From Candidatus Poribacteria bacterium (lineage in GTDB: Bacteria; Poribacteria; WGA-4E; WGA-3G): a stretch of DNA of 64,000 bases. Both the position numbers and the translations under genes were made by a program. The DNA lies in NCBI GenBank assembly GCA_022821965.1, contig JAJECN010000023.1, forward strand, positions 83,805 to 147,804, given 5' to 3'. The notes beneath the pieces were generated by a model that had not been told where the DNA came from, searched no databases, and saw nothing but the letters and a program-made list of their open reading frames with translations. Positions 1 through 9,384 of this stretch are shown piece by piece (positions within the stretch are counted from its first letter, which is position 1; each line of letters begins with the position of its first letter).

Positions 1-2484
1 AAAATTGCAGAGATATATTTCCAACTTGAAGAGTACGAAAACGCACGGAATGCATTCATAACATTTTTGGTACTGGAACCAAACAATATTACGGCTCTGA
101 ACTATGCTGGATACATCTCTGAAAAATTAGGGGACTACGCAGCAGCCGCTGAATACTACGAGCGAGTCCTTGGTGTTTCGGTGGATAATCTCTACGCCTT
201 GAATCATCTCGGTTTAGTTTACAAGCAGCTGCAACGTTTCGATCAAGCACTTGAGGTGCTCCAAAGAGCACTGTCGCTTGATCCGAGATGTGAACGCCCT
301 GAGAGCGAAAATTTGCACAATTATTTGGGGTTAATCTACTTGGAGCAAGGTGAAATTGGCGAGGCTATCGCAGAATTCCGAGAATCAATTCGATTATTTC
401 CAACCGATGTTTGGGCGAGAGAGCAACTTGCCGCACTCTATGAGGACCAACAGCGCTACTTTGAGGCGCAGCTTCAATACAAACAACTTTTAGACATTGA
501 TTCGGACAATCTCCTCGCTTTGACGCGGCTTCAGGCACTCGGCCAACTGGATTTTAGTTCAACACAGGTTGTCGATATCCAGCCCGTTACCCTTCTGAAT
601 CCAGACGTTGAGCATGTCATAGCGAACGCACCGGACGCAAATGATTATCATGCCACTGATACGCTTGTCTTATTTAACCATTTCAGCCACGATATTTTGC
701 CGACAGGACAGTCGCGCTATACAACACACCAAGTCGTGAAAATTCTTACCGAAAGAGGCATCCAAAAATACGGAGATATTGCTATTCCTTACCAACCCGC
801 TGCGCAAAATATAAGTGTTAACATAGCCAGAACAATTACGGCAGACGGCACGGTGCTGCAACCGCCCGAAGAGGCGTTTAATGACGTAACACCGCCTGGG
901 TTATTGGCACAAAACCTCTATTCCGACGCGATGTGGAAAGTGATTTCTATGGTGGGTCTTGCACCGGGAGTTTGCGTTGAATACCAGGTAACGCTTGAAG
1001 ATAAAGTACCTGGCGGCGAGACATGGATTACGGGAGGATACAATTTTCAGGCAACGGAGGCAACCCTTGAAACGAGTTATGCGCTTCGGATGCCTAAAAC
1101 GTGGCACCTTCAGTGGAAGATTGCCAACGCTATGTCGGGCACAACTCCCCAAGAACCAGAGGTGTCTTATACAGAAAATGATACCGTTGTATATATCTGG
1201 AAATATGGCGAGACACCTGCGCTGACAATGGAAGAGGGTATGCCGCATATCAACGATGTCGTTCCACGCCTGCGTTATTCATCGATTGCAGACTGGAACA
1301 ATGTTTACGCTTGGTATAAAGAGCTCGCGAAGGGGAGATACACACCCGATACTCACATTGAGGAAAAAGTTCAGCAATTAACTGGGACTCTGACAACCGA
1401 AGCCGCGAAGGTACGCGCTATCTACCATTTTGTTGCCGCAAAAATTCGTTACGTGGGTATTGAACTCGGGCAGAGTGCCTACCAACCCTCACCTGCCACC
1501 GAAGTTTTTCAAATGCAATACGGCGATTGCAAGGACAAAACAACACTCCTGATTTCAATGTTGGGTCTCGTCGGCATCAAAGCCTATCCTGTTCTGATTA
1601 GTGTTGCACCATACGAACGCGTTGATACGGAACTCCCATCACTCAATCAGTTTAATCACATGATTGCTGCAATTCCGACAGCGGACAACACCTATATCTG
1701 GTTAGATCCCACCTCGTCAACTTGTAGTTACGGCGACCTGCCTTATAATGTACAAGGACGCATGGGATTTCTCATCACCGATACACACGGTGCGTTTGTG
1801 GAGACACCTATTTTCCCCTCTGAATCCAATAGACTGGTAAGCGCAACAGATTTGACGCTGAACCCCCAAGGTACTGTAGAAGGGACGCTCCATATTCAAA
1901 CGAGTGGGCAATATAATCTAAACACCCGCTGGGCATACCAACAGATACAATCCAGTGCTTTGAAAGGTACTTTGGCGGCTGAACTCAGCGGGCAATTTCC
2001 GGGGATCCAGATAGGGTGGTATGACATGTCTGACCTTAACGAGCTTAACGAACCGGTAGAAATCAGACTCGGTTTTCGTGTTGAGAATTACGCAACACCT
2101 TTGGAAAACAGTATGTTATTGCCCTTACCAATTGATGAGTTCGGGGAGTATGCTGAAGCGTTTGCTAAGGACCAACGGATGTATTCGTTGGATTTCGGTT
2201 ATCCAACGCAAATTGAAAAGACGGTTCGTATCCGCGTTCCAGACGGGTGGAAGGCTGCCGTGCCGGAAGATAGCCATCATACTATAGAAAGTGCGGAATT
2301 CACTCGGCAGTACAGGCAGGTTGATAACATTCTCACTTACCAGTTAATATTTACTCTTAAGAACAGGATCCTACCAGCTGCTGCTTACGCTGAGGCGAAA
2401 CCGTTTTTTACTGCGCTTGCGAGTGAGGATGGGAGCCACTTGCTGCTAAATACAAGTGGCTATAGTTCTATGTCCCGAAAATAA
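1..2484 (+). CDS. TPR / DUF3857 / transglutaminase-like protein, 5' truncated
   Basis: The reading frame is open from base 1, so the gene begins before the window; the first possible in-window start is a TTG at 67. Roughly the first 185 residues are tetratricopeptide helices (repeats such as NALYALNHLGLVYKQL-type and LHNYLGLIYLEQGEIGEAI). A DUF3857-like beta domain follows, then a transglutaminase-like core. Counting from base 1, the papain-like triad is Cys510 (motif YGDCKDKTTLL), His553 (FNHMIAA) and Asp569 (WLDPTSS). The C-terminal third is beta-rich. Family knowledge: such proteins are usually periplasmic or envelope-associated with unknown substrates, and the triad makes cysteine-peptidase or transglutaminase-like chemistry possible. 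A weak CACGG-TTTT-CCGTG hairpin (2491-2504) lies just after the stop. The domain assignment is firm, the role unknown. Confidence 0.85.
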   Translation, partial: KIAEIYFQLEEYENARNAFITFLVLEPNNITALNYAGYISEKLGDYAAAAEYYERVLGVSVDNLYALNHLGLVYKQLQRFDQALEVLQRALSLDPRCERPESENLHNYLGLIYLEQGEIGEAIAEFRESIRLFPTDVWAREQLAALYEDQQRYFEAQLQYKQLLDIDSDNLLALTRLQALGQLDFSSTQVVDIQPVTLLNPDVEHVIANAPDANDYHATDTLVLFNHFSHDILPTGQSRYTTHQVVKILTERGIQKYGDIAIPYQPAAQNISVNIARTITADGTVLQPPEEAFNDVTPPGLLAQNLYSDAMWKVISMVGLAPGVCVEYQVTLEDKVPGGETWITGGYNFQATEATLETSYALRMPKTWHLQWKIANAMSGTTPQEPEVSYTENDTVVYIWKYGETPALTMEEGMPHINDVVPRLRYSSIADWNNVYAWYKELAKGRYTPDTHIEEKVQQLTGTLTTEAAKVRAIYHFVAAKIRYVGIELGQSAYQPSPATEVFQMQYGDCKDKTTLLISMLGLVGIKAYPVLISVAPYERVDTELPSLNQFNHMIAAIPTADNTYIWLDPTSSTCSYGDLPYNVQGRMGFLITDTHGAFVETPIFPSESNRLVSATDLTLNPQGTVEGTLHIQTSGQYNLNTRWAYQQIQSSALKGTLAAELSGQFPGIQIGWYDMSDLNELNEPVEIRLGFRVENYATPLENSMLLPLPIDEFGEYAEAFAKDQRMYSLDFGYPTQIEKTVRIRVPDGWKAAVPEDSHHTIESAEFTRQYRQVDNILTYQLIFTLKNRILPAAAYAEAKPFFTALASEDGSHLLLNTSGYSSMSRK

Positions 2485-2519
2485 GGGCTGCACGGTTTTC
2501 CGTGTGTTGAAGCGTAGCG

Positions 2520-3122
2520 TTAACCCTTGATGTACTTCCAACCATCGACTATGACAGGAAGCCCGCGAATTAGACACATAGCGACAGTTATAGCAGATAG
2601 GATTACGCCTGCCAATTCCAATCCGACAACTAATTCGGGGTAGACCCCGGAATTTTTGAAGGCAATAACGCTACCGAGATAGATAAAAGCAATCGTTTTC
2701 GTGATGCCGTAGACACTTCGGCTCACTCTTGAACTGGTGAGTGCACGCGTCCATTTAGAGGTCATCATCGTGTTTTCACCGAAGGCAGTTTTGCCTTGTG
2801 CAAAGGCCACACTTCGCAAGCCATCTGTGAAGAAGCCACGGGCAATCACAACCGCTGGTATCCAGAACGGAATCAACCCAACAACGGCGAAGTAAACCCA
2901 GAAAATGCATTCGACAATCCGATCGCCAACGATGTCAAATAGGGCACCGAAATCGGAAGTCTGATTCAGTTTACGGGCAACATAACCGTCAACTGCATCG
3001 AGGAACAGAATTAAGCCGATCAGCGCGACGAGTAAAATGTCTAAATAAAGGTGATATCCAAAAAGGGAAATCACAACGAAAACCAGAATTAAGCGGAAGA
3101 GGGTAATCAAATTCGCAATCAT
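2520..3122 (-). CDS. CDP-alcohol phosphatidyltransferase family membrane enzyme
   Basis: Integral-membrane enzyme that moves a phosphatidyl group from CDP-diacylglycerol to an alcohol in phospholipid synthesis (PgsA/PssA type). The complete family signature D-x2-D-G-x2-A-R-x8-G-x3-D-x3-D is present: DAVDGYVAR, then G and the two metal-binding Asp residues in FDIVGD. About six hydrophobic helices follow the short N-terminus MIANLITLFR. I chose the ATG at 3122 because GGAGAT lies at good spacing before it and homologues start close to this helix; the frame stays open to a start at 3197, which would add 25 polar residues. The alcohol acceptor cannot be told from sequence; glycerol-3-phosphate is the commonest. 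Confidence 0.85.
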   Translation of the reverse strand: MIANLITLFRLILVFVVISLFGYHLYLDILLVALIGLILFLDAVDGYVARKLNQTSDFGALFDIVGDRIVECIFWVYFAVVGLIPFWIPAVVIARGFFTDGLRSVAFAQGKTAFGENTMMTSKWTRALTSSRVSRSVYGITKTIAFIYLGSVIAFKNSGVYPELVVGLELAGVILSAITVAMCLIRGLPVIVDGWKYIKG

Positions 3123-3268
3123 GATTTTATCTCCAGAGATAAGTGAGGCATTTTCTCTGCTTTCATAACGGCTGTATGTTTTCAAGTTAAGCGTCATTCC
3201 TTTAATAGTAACATATTGACTCGGAAAAAAACAACATCAATTTTGCAAACGAAAGAGGTATTTATTCG

Positions 3269-4873
3269 ATGAACGAAAATAGAAAACCTAACATCGTCCT
3301 TATTCTAAACGACGATATGGGTTTTTCCGACTTGGATTGCTACGGTGGCGAAGTCCAAACGCCACATCTGGATCGGCTTGCAGCGGGTGGGCTTCGGTTT
3401 ACACAGTTCTACAATACGGCTCGCTGCTGTCCGTCCCGTGCGTCCATGCTTACTGGACTACACCCACACCAAACGGGCGTGGGACACATGATGGGCGACG
3501 ATGGACTTGAAGGTTATCGCGGAGACCTTAATGACCGTTGTATTACTATTGCCGATGCCGTCCGTTCAGAAGGATACGGCACGTACATGAGCGGTAAATG
3601 GCATATCTCTCGACATACCGGTGCTGATGGCCCCAAACATAGTTGGCCCTGTCAGCGTGGGTTTGATGAGTACTATGGAATTATCACCGGTGCCGCGAAT
3701 TTCTGGAAACCGAACACCCTAACCCGAAATAATACCCGCATCCAACATGATGAACTCCCCGAAGGCTACTTCTTCACAGACGCTGTTAGCGATGAAGCAG
3801 CGACATTTATCCGTAATCATACTGAGAAAATACCTGACCGGCCATTCTTTACCTACGTTGCTTACACGGCACCGCATTGGCCCCTGCACGCGCATGAAGA
3901 GGACATCGCACTCTACAATGGTCGTTTTGCTGCTGGATGGGATAAACTTCGGGAAGAACGGCTTTCACGGATGCGGGAAATGAAGATTTTAGATGGGGCG
4001 TGGCAGCTTACGGCGCGAGATCCTTCACAACTCCCGTGGAGCGAGGCGCAATACAAAGAGTGGAATCAACGCCGCATGGAGGTTTACGCTGCACAGATCA
4101 CCCGTATGGATGCGGGCATTGGACGAATTATCGACACATTGGAAGAGACAGGTGAACTTGATAACACGCTTATCCTGTTTTTAGCCGATAACGGTGGTTG
4201 TGCTGAGGAGCTCGGTGGTCCTCCAGCGAGGCGCGACGCTGGTTCACTCATCAGTACCGAGACGACCTCCGATGGACAACCTGTCTATCGTGGGAACGAC
4301 CCAAGTATTATGCCTGGTCCCGAAAACACCTATCAGAGTTACGGCGTTCCATGGGCGAACCTTTCCAATACGCCGTTCCGTGAATACAAGCACTGGGTGC
4401 ACGAAGGCGGTATCGCTACGCCGCTCATCGCGCATTGGCCGAATGCCATAAAGTCCGAAGGCGAACTCCGCCATCAGCCTGGTCAACTGACGGACATCAT
4501 GGCGACATGCCTTGAAGTCTCAGGGGCGACCTACCCTGAAGAACACGATAGAAAACCAATTTTGCCGTTAGACGGAACGAGTTTGGGACCGATTTTTGAT
4601 GATAAGGACAACGGTAAAGAGGTGCTTTATTGGGAACACGAAGGCAATTGCGCAGTCCGTCAAGGGAAGTGGAAATTGGTCTGCAAATTCCCCGGTAATT
4701 GGGAACTCTATGATGTGGAAGCGGAACGGACAGAGATTAACAACCTCGCCGACAAACATCCGAAAAAAGTAAAAGAACTCATAGGAATTTACCAAGACTG
4801 GGCAGATCGCTGTTTTATCTACCCGTGGGATAAACTCCAGGAACAACGGAGACAACAACGGCAGCAGCGGTAA
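3269..4873 (+). CDS. Sulfatase (arylsulfatase family, CCPSR type)
   Basis: Alkaline-phosphatase-superfamily sulfate ester hydrolase. The N-terminal metal site is LNDDMGFSD, and the catalytic Cys53 that must become formylglycine sits in CCPSRASMLTG. A second metal site is FLADNGG, and HEGG plus a C-terminal ELYD element are typical of arylsulfatases. At 534 aa it is normal length. It begins directly at PNIVLILNDD with no signal peptide, as do the other sulfatases here, so a cytoplasmic location is inferred. AGAGG precedes the ATG. It runs opposite the phosphatidyltransferase and ends at a strong inverted repeat (4885-4924). The natural substrate (sulfated glycan or small aryl sulfate) is unknown. 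Confidence 0.93.
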   Translation: MNENRKPNIVLILNDDMGFSDLDCYGGEVQTPHLDRLAAGGLRFTQFYNTARCCPSRASMLTGLHPHQTGVGHMMGDDGLEGYRGDLNDRCITIADAVRSEGYGTYMSGKWHISRHTGADGPKHSWPCQRGFDEYYGIITGAANFWKPNTLTRNNTRIQHDELPEGYFFTDAVSDEAATFIRNHTEKIPDRPFFTYVAYTAPHWPLHAHEEDIALYNGRFAAGWDKLREERLSRMREMKILDGAWQLTARDPSQLPWSEAQYKEWNQRRMEVYAAQITRMDAGIGRIIDTLEETGELDNTLILFLADNGGCAEELGGPPARRDAGSLISTETTSDGQPVYRGNDPSIMPGPENTYQSYGVPWANLSNTPFREYKHWVHEGGIATPLIAHWPNAIKSEGELRHQPGQLTDIMATCLEVSGATYPEEHDRKPILPLDGTSLGPIFDDKDNGKEVLYWEHEGNCAVRQGKWKLVCKFPGNWELYDVEAERTEINNLADKHPKKVKELIGIYQDWADRCFIYPWDKLQEQRRQQRQQR

Positions 4874-4884
4874 CTGTTTAGACA

Positions 4885-4924
4885 GGTCACCGTGCTTGAC
4901 TGTTATCGTTTAGGCACGGTGACC
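4885..4924. terminator. Perfect 11-bp inverted repeat, probable bidirectional terminator
   Basis: GGTCACCGTGC (4885-4895) is exactly complementary to GCACGGTGACC (4914-4924), with an 18-nt loop. It sits between two genes that converge, the sulfatase ending at 4873 and the lactonase ending at 4942. There is no long T-tract, so termination efficiency is uncertain. Confidence 0.6.
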
Positions 4925-4941
4925 GCCTCCTACAAATCGAC

Positions 4942-6036
4942 TTAACTACACGCCTGCATCTTCAAACAGACGGGTGTTGGCACTTCTGCTACATCCCCTG
5001 TCGCATTCAACTCTCCAGTTTCGGTGTCAATTGCGAACGTAACGACCGTATCTGTCTGCTGATTGGCAGCAAAGAGAAAGGTGCCCTCCGGGTTCAGCCC
5101 GAAGTTCCGCGGTGTTTGTCCCTGTGTTGATTCATAACCGATAGGACTGAGCATCCCCGTCTCTGCATCAATCGCGCAGATAGCGATGCTATCGTGTCCA
5201 CGGTTTGAACCATACAAAAACTTTCCGGAAGGATGGACGTGAATATCGGCACAATGGCTGGTGCCGTCGAAATCATCGGGAAGCGTGGAGATGGTCTGAA
5301 ATTCAGTTAGTGTTCCCGCATTCGCGTCGTACCGGAAAGCAGTGAAGGTAGAATCTATCTCGTTAATCACGTACGCGTACTGCTTATTCGGATGAAAATC
5401 GAAATGACGTGGTCCCGCACCCGGCTGTACGCGCACCCACGGCTGCGTATTAGGTGTAAGTTTCCCACTTTTCGCATCCAATTGGTAGATAAGCACTTTA
5501 TCAAGTCCGAGATCGGGTGAGAAGGCGTAACGATTGCCCGGATCGATCATAATTGCGTGTGCGTGAGGTTCCATCTGCCGCTGTGGGTTGACACTTGACC
5601 CTTGATGCTGCACGAAATCGGAGGCATCACCGAGTCTACCGTCTGATCCTATTGGGAAAGCAGCGACACTTCCACCGCCATAATTCGCCACGAGTAAACA
5701 TTTACCAGTGGCATCTACACTCAGATGACACGGGGCACCACCGCCGGTCGCTTGCTGGTTGAGATAACTAAGTTCCCCTGTTTCTTTGTGAATGTAAAAC
5801 GCTGTGACTGCGCCACTGGGTTTACCCTCAAACTCACCGAGTTCATTGACAGCAAAGAGATACTGTCCACTCGGGTGTATTTCCAAAAACGATGGGTTTT
5901 CAACGCCTGTTATCTTGCTGCTATATTCTAAGGCACCGGTCGCGCCATCTAAGCGATAGACGTAAATCCCTTCGCTATTTCCATGCGTATAGGTGCCAAC
6001 ATAAACGAAATAGTCCTGGCTGTTCTGTTGCGCCAT
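4942..6036 (-). CDS. Lactonase family protein (6-phosphogluconolactonase YbhE/Pgl-like)
   Basis: Seven-bladed beta-propeller of the YbhE-type lactonase family: the start YVGTYTHGNSEGIYVYRLD, repeated blades with HPSG(K/Q)YLF-type strands, and ANYGGGSVAAF, PHAHAI, GPRHFDFHP and PRNFGLNPEG are characteristic. Family members hydrolyse 6-phosphogluconolactone or related sugar lactones in the cytoplasm. The ATG at 6036 is preceded by GGAGG at 9 nt; a TTG two codons upstream is less likely. The gene follows a sulfatase by 14 nt and closes the minus-strand run PhyH-sulfatase-sulfatase-lactonase, so it may handle a sugar lactone released in the same pathway. The substrate is inference. Confidence 0.88.
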   Translation of the reverse strand: MAQQNSQDYFVYVGTYTHGNSEGIYVYRLDGATGALEYSSKITGVENPSFLEIHPSGQYLFAVNELGEFEGKPSGAVTAFYIHKETGELSYLNQQATGGGAPCHLSVDATGKCLLVANYGGGSVAAFPIGSDGRLGDASDFVQHQGSSVNPQRQMEPHAHAIMIDPGNRYAFSPDLGLDKVLIYQLDAKSGKLTPNTQPWVRVQPGAGPRHFDFHPNKQYAYVINEIDSTFTAFRYDANAGTLTEFQTISTLPDDFDGTSHCADIHVHPSGKFLYGSNRGHDSIAICAIDAETGMLSPIGYESTQGQTPRNFGLNPEGTFLFAANQQTDTVVTFAIDTETGELNATGDVAEVPTPVCLKMQACS

Positions 6037-6050
6037 TATCAATAGCCTCC

Positions 6051-7661
6051 TTACGAAATTTTGAGGTGAATCGTTCTTTCTTCGCTTTCACTATAACCGA
6101 TGCGAATCGCTTTTGCTCGGACACTTGTTTCGCCTTTTGGTAGACGTAGTGGATCGGTATACAACCGCCAATGGGCATCCTCTCCTTGCTCCGTTGTGTA
6201 GGCAATAGATGCCCCTTGCGTGGAGCAGTGAAGTTGTAAAACAAGCGGAGCTGCCCATTCACCAACCCTGTGAGCGACCTCCGTACCGGGATGTTCGGCG
6301 TTAATAGGAATAAAGATCGGAGCTGCCGTTTGTGGCTGTGTACTATCAGGGTACCACGTCGCAACCATCTGTTCTTCCGGTATATTCCCCATATCCCCAA
6401 ATTCGGACTGCCACTCTGCCAGCGCACCGCGCATCCGTCCCAGTACGTCTTGATGTTCAGAGTCCGCTGCTAAATTGTTGAGTTCATACCGGTCATTTTC
6501 AATATCATAGAGTTCTTCGGCTGGACGTGGAGAACGGAACATTACTGCTTGATCGCCTTCCAATTCGCCTGCGGCATATAATCGCCACATCTCCTGCATG
6601 ACTGGGTGCCGATTGCGATAGGGGATCCAAAGCAGATACGGCTTTTCGGGGTAATAATTTTTGATGTATTTATACTTTTTATCACGTACAGCGCGGACCA
6701 TATCGTAGGATTCGTCGTAGCGGTCGCGCGTCGCGAAAATATAGTCGCGTTCGATCTTCTGCGGACCGAGGAAGGGTTGTCCCTGTAGATGTTCCGGTGC
6801 CTGCACGTCGCAGAGTGAAAGGACGGTCGGACCGAGGTCAATCAGACTTACGAGTTGTTCAGTGACACTGCCGGAACTCAGCGTGCCGGGCCAGCGGACG
6901 ATCAAAGGTATACGGATGCCAGCGTCATAGGGCCATCGTTTTCCACGCGGTAGCCCTTCACCGTGATCGCTCCAGAGAAAAACAATAGTATTCTCTACAA
7001 GCCCATCCTCCTCCAACTGATCCAACAGTTCACCGACGCGTGCATCGGCAGTTGCGAGATTATCGTATTGGCGAGCCAACGCTTGCCTTGCTTTCGGCGT
7101 ATCGGGTAGATAAGGGGGTAACTGCACATCATCTGGATTCGTGGTCGTGGTCAACGGACGATCCTCGCGTTCCCACATACCGCTTTCATGCGTAACACCC
7201 GGATTGAAGACCGAGAAGAAGGGTTGTCCCGTTTCACGATTTCGCCAATGCGCGGTGTTGTTAGACTCATCCCATGCTGTAATCGGTGGTGTGAACTGAT
7301 AATCGGTTTTGCTATTGTTCGTGCAGTAATAACCCGCGCCTCTGAGGTATTCGGTGAATGTTTTGACGTAAGGCGGTGGCACAGCGGAATACGGTGTTGG
7401 CATGTCAGGCGTATTTTGGTTTGTATGCGTCGTCCGCATGTGATGTGTACCGATAGAGGTTTGGTACATACCAGTAATGATTGCGGAACGGCTCGGGGCA
7501 CAGACACCGGCGGTCGAAAAGGCATTCGGAAACCGACATCCGCCGGCAGCAAGCCGGTCAATATTCGGTGTGCGAGCGATTGGGTCTCCGTAACAACCAA
7601 AACGTGGGGTCGTATCTTCTATCGAAATCCAAAGAATGTTCGGGCGATCTGGTGTGTTCAT
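6051..7661 (-). CDS. Sulfatase (CAPSR type), tandem copy A
   Basis: Formylglycine-type sulfatase of 536 aa. Motifs: PNILWISIEDTTPRFGCYGD (first metal site, with Glu-Asp rather than Asp-Asp), Cys54 in CAPSRSAIITG as the formylglycine precursor, FLWSDHGEGLPRGKRWPYD as the second metal site, and EELYDIENDRYELNNLA near the C-terminus. The last 70 residues (TTEQGEDAHWRLYTDPLRL region) form a small beta domain resembling chitobiase/Fn3-like C-terminal modules. GGAG precedes the ATG. It is a close paralogue of the next gene at 7743-9353, same length and mostly collinear at residue level, so the two arose by tandem duplication. No signal peptide. Confidence 0.93.
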   Translation of the reverse strand: MNTPDRPNILWISIEDTTPRFGCYGDPIARTPNIDRLAAGGCRFPNAFSTAGVCAPSRSAIITGMYQTSIGTHHMRTTHTNQNTPDMPTPYSAVPPPYVKTFTEYLRGAGYYCTNNSKTDYQFTPPITAWDESNNTAHWRNRETGQPFFSVFNPGVTHESGMWEREDRPLTTTTNPDDVQLPPYLPDTPKARQALARQYDNLATADARVGELLDQLEEDGLVENTIVFLWSDHGEGLPRGKRWPYDAGIRIPLIVRWPGTLSSGSVTEQLVSLIDLGPTVLSLCDVQAPEHLQGQPFLGPQKIERDYIFATRDRYDESYDMVRAVRDKKYKYIKNYYPEKPYLLWIPYRNRHPVMQEMWRLYAAGELEGDQAVMFRSPRPAEELYDIENDRYELNNLAADSEHQDVLGRMRGALAEWQSEFGDMGNIPEEQMVATWYPDSTQPQTAAPIFIPINAEHPGTEVAHRVGEWAAPLVLQLHCSTQGASIAYTTEQGEDAHWRLYTDPLRLPKGETSVRAKAIRIGYSESEERTIHLKIS

Positions 7662-7742
7662 TATGACTCCTTGTTTTTGGCAAAGATTTTACCCTAAACA
7701 GCGGTTTAAGTCAATAAGGTCGTCTAAGCATTCCAAGGTCGT

Positions 7743-9353
7743 TTAGTCGTCTGAAACTGTGAATTTTAGAGATTTTTCATCGCTCTCTTTGTAACCGATC
7801 CGAATTGCTTTTGCTCTTATAACGGTTTCACCTTTCGGTAAACGCAAAGGTTCTGTATACAACTGCCATCGGACATCTTCACCTTGTTCGGTTGTATACG
7901 CAAGTGAGGCACCTTGTGTTGAACAGTAGAGTTGCAGAAGCAGCGGTGCGTCCCATTCTCCATCTTCGTGAGTAGGCTCCATGCCGGGGTTAGACGCGTT
8001 AATCGGAATGAAAAGTGGTGATGCTGTTTGTGGTTGTGTGCCGTTAGGATACCACTTCGCCACCATTTCTTCTTCAGATATATTCCCCATATCCCCGAAT
8101 TCCGATTGCCATGCTGTCAACGTTTCTCGCATCCGTTTAAGCACATTTCCATGTGCTGCATTCTCTGCTAAGTTGTTGAGTTCATACTTGTCATTTTCCA
8201 CATCGTAGAGTTCTTCAGTGGGACGCGGCGATTGGAACATGACCAATTGATCTCCCTCTAATTTGCCTTCGGCATGAAGTCGCCACATCTCCTGCATCAC
8301 GGGATGGCTATTGCGGTAAGGATCCCAGAGAAGATACGGATTTTCGGGATAATAATTTCGGATGTATTTATACCTTTTATCACGTACAGCACGCAACATG
8401 TGATACGATAAATCAAGGCGGTCGCGCGTCGCGAAAATATATTCACGTTCTACTTTTTGTGGTCCAAGGAAGGGGTGTCCTTGTAGGTGCTGCGGTGCTT
8501 GAACACCGCATAACGAAAGCACAGTGGGACCGAGATCAATCAAACTCACCAATTGATCGCTTTCACTCCCTGGATTAAGTTCTTCGTGCCAACGCACAAT
8601 CAACGGAATTCGGATCCCCGCATCATAGGGCCACCGTTTACCGCGTGGGAGTCCTTCACCGTGATCGCTCCAGAGAAAAACAATAGTATTTTCTGCGAGT
8701 CCATCTTCTTCCAGTTGATCTAATAACTCTCCGACACGGGCATCGGCTGTGGCGAGGTTATCGTACTGTCGAGCCAATGCGGCACGGGCTTTAGGTGTAT
8801 CTGGTAAATAAGGAGGTAATTCCACGTCATCTGGATTCGTGGTCAGTGGACGATCTTCCTTTTCCCACATACCGCTTTCGTGTGTAACGATTGGGTTAAA
8901 AACGGAAAAGAAGGGTTGCCCTTCCGTACGATTTCGCCAGTGTCCTTGATTGCTATTGTCATCCCACGCTGTGATAGGTGGTGTAAACTGATAGTCTGTT
9001 TTACTATTGTTGGTGCAATAATAGCCTGCCCTTCTCAGGTATTCGGTGAAGGTTTTCACATAAGGTGGAGGAACAGCAGAATACGGCGTAGGTAGGTTAG
9101 GTGTACTTTCGTGTGTATGCGTTGTCCGATGGTGATGTGTTCCGATGGAAGTCTGATACATACCGGTGATAATAGCGGAACGACTTGGTGCACAGACTCC
9201 GGCTGTTGAAAAGGCATTTGGAAACCGACATCCGCCTGCAGCGAGGCGGTCAATATTTGGGGTGCGGGCGATTAGGTCACCATAGCAACCGAAACGCGGC
9301 GTTGTATCCTCTAAAGATAGCCAGAGGATATTCGGACGATCTGGTGTGCTCAT
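7743..9353 (-). CDS. Sulfatase (CAPSR type), tandem copy B
   Basis: Close paralogue of the neighbouring sulfatase, also 536 aa when started at the ATG at 9353, which has GGGAG at 5-6 nt. The frame is open to 9422 but the extra 23 residues are not similar to copy A and would run into the PhyH gene end. Catalytic Cys54 lies in CAPSRSAIITG; other sites are LSLEDTTPRFGCYGD and FLWSDHGEGLPRG. Differences from copy A are scattered (for example HHHRTTHTHESTPN against HHMRTTHTNQNTPD), so both look intact and under selection. It lies 31 nt after PhyH and 81 nt before copy A. Confidence 0.93.
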   Translation of the reverse strand: MSTPDRPNILWLSLEDTTPRFGCYGDLIARTPNIDRLAAGGCRFPNAFSTAGVCAPSRSAIITGMYQTSIGTHHHRTTHTHESTPNLPTPYSAVPPPYVKTFTEYLRRAGYYCTNNSKTDYQFTPPITAWDDNSNQGHWRNRTEGQPFFSVFNPIVTHESGMWEKEDRPLTTNPDDVELPPYLPDTPKARAALARQYDNLATADARVGELLDQLEEDGLAENTIVFLWSDHGEGLPRGKRWPYDAGIRIPLIVRWHEELNPGSESDQLVSLIDLGPTVLSLCGVQAPQHLQGHPFLGPQKVEREYIFATRDRLDLSYHMLRAVRDKRYKYIRNYYPENPYLLWDPYRNSHPVMQEMWRLHAEGKLEGDQLVMFQSPRPTEELYDVENDKYELNNLAENAAHGNVLKRMRETLTAWQSEFGDMGNISEEEMVAKWYPNGTQPQTASPLFIPINASNPGMEPTHEDGEWDAPLLLQLYCSTQGASLAYTTEQGEDVRWQLYTEPLRLPKGETVIRAKAIRIGYKESDEKSLKFTVSDD

Positions 9354-9384
9354 TCTTACTCCCTTTTGACAGTGATTTGATGTT

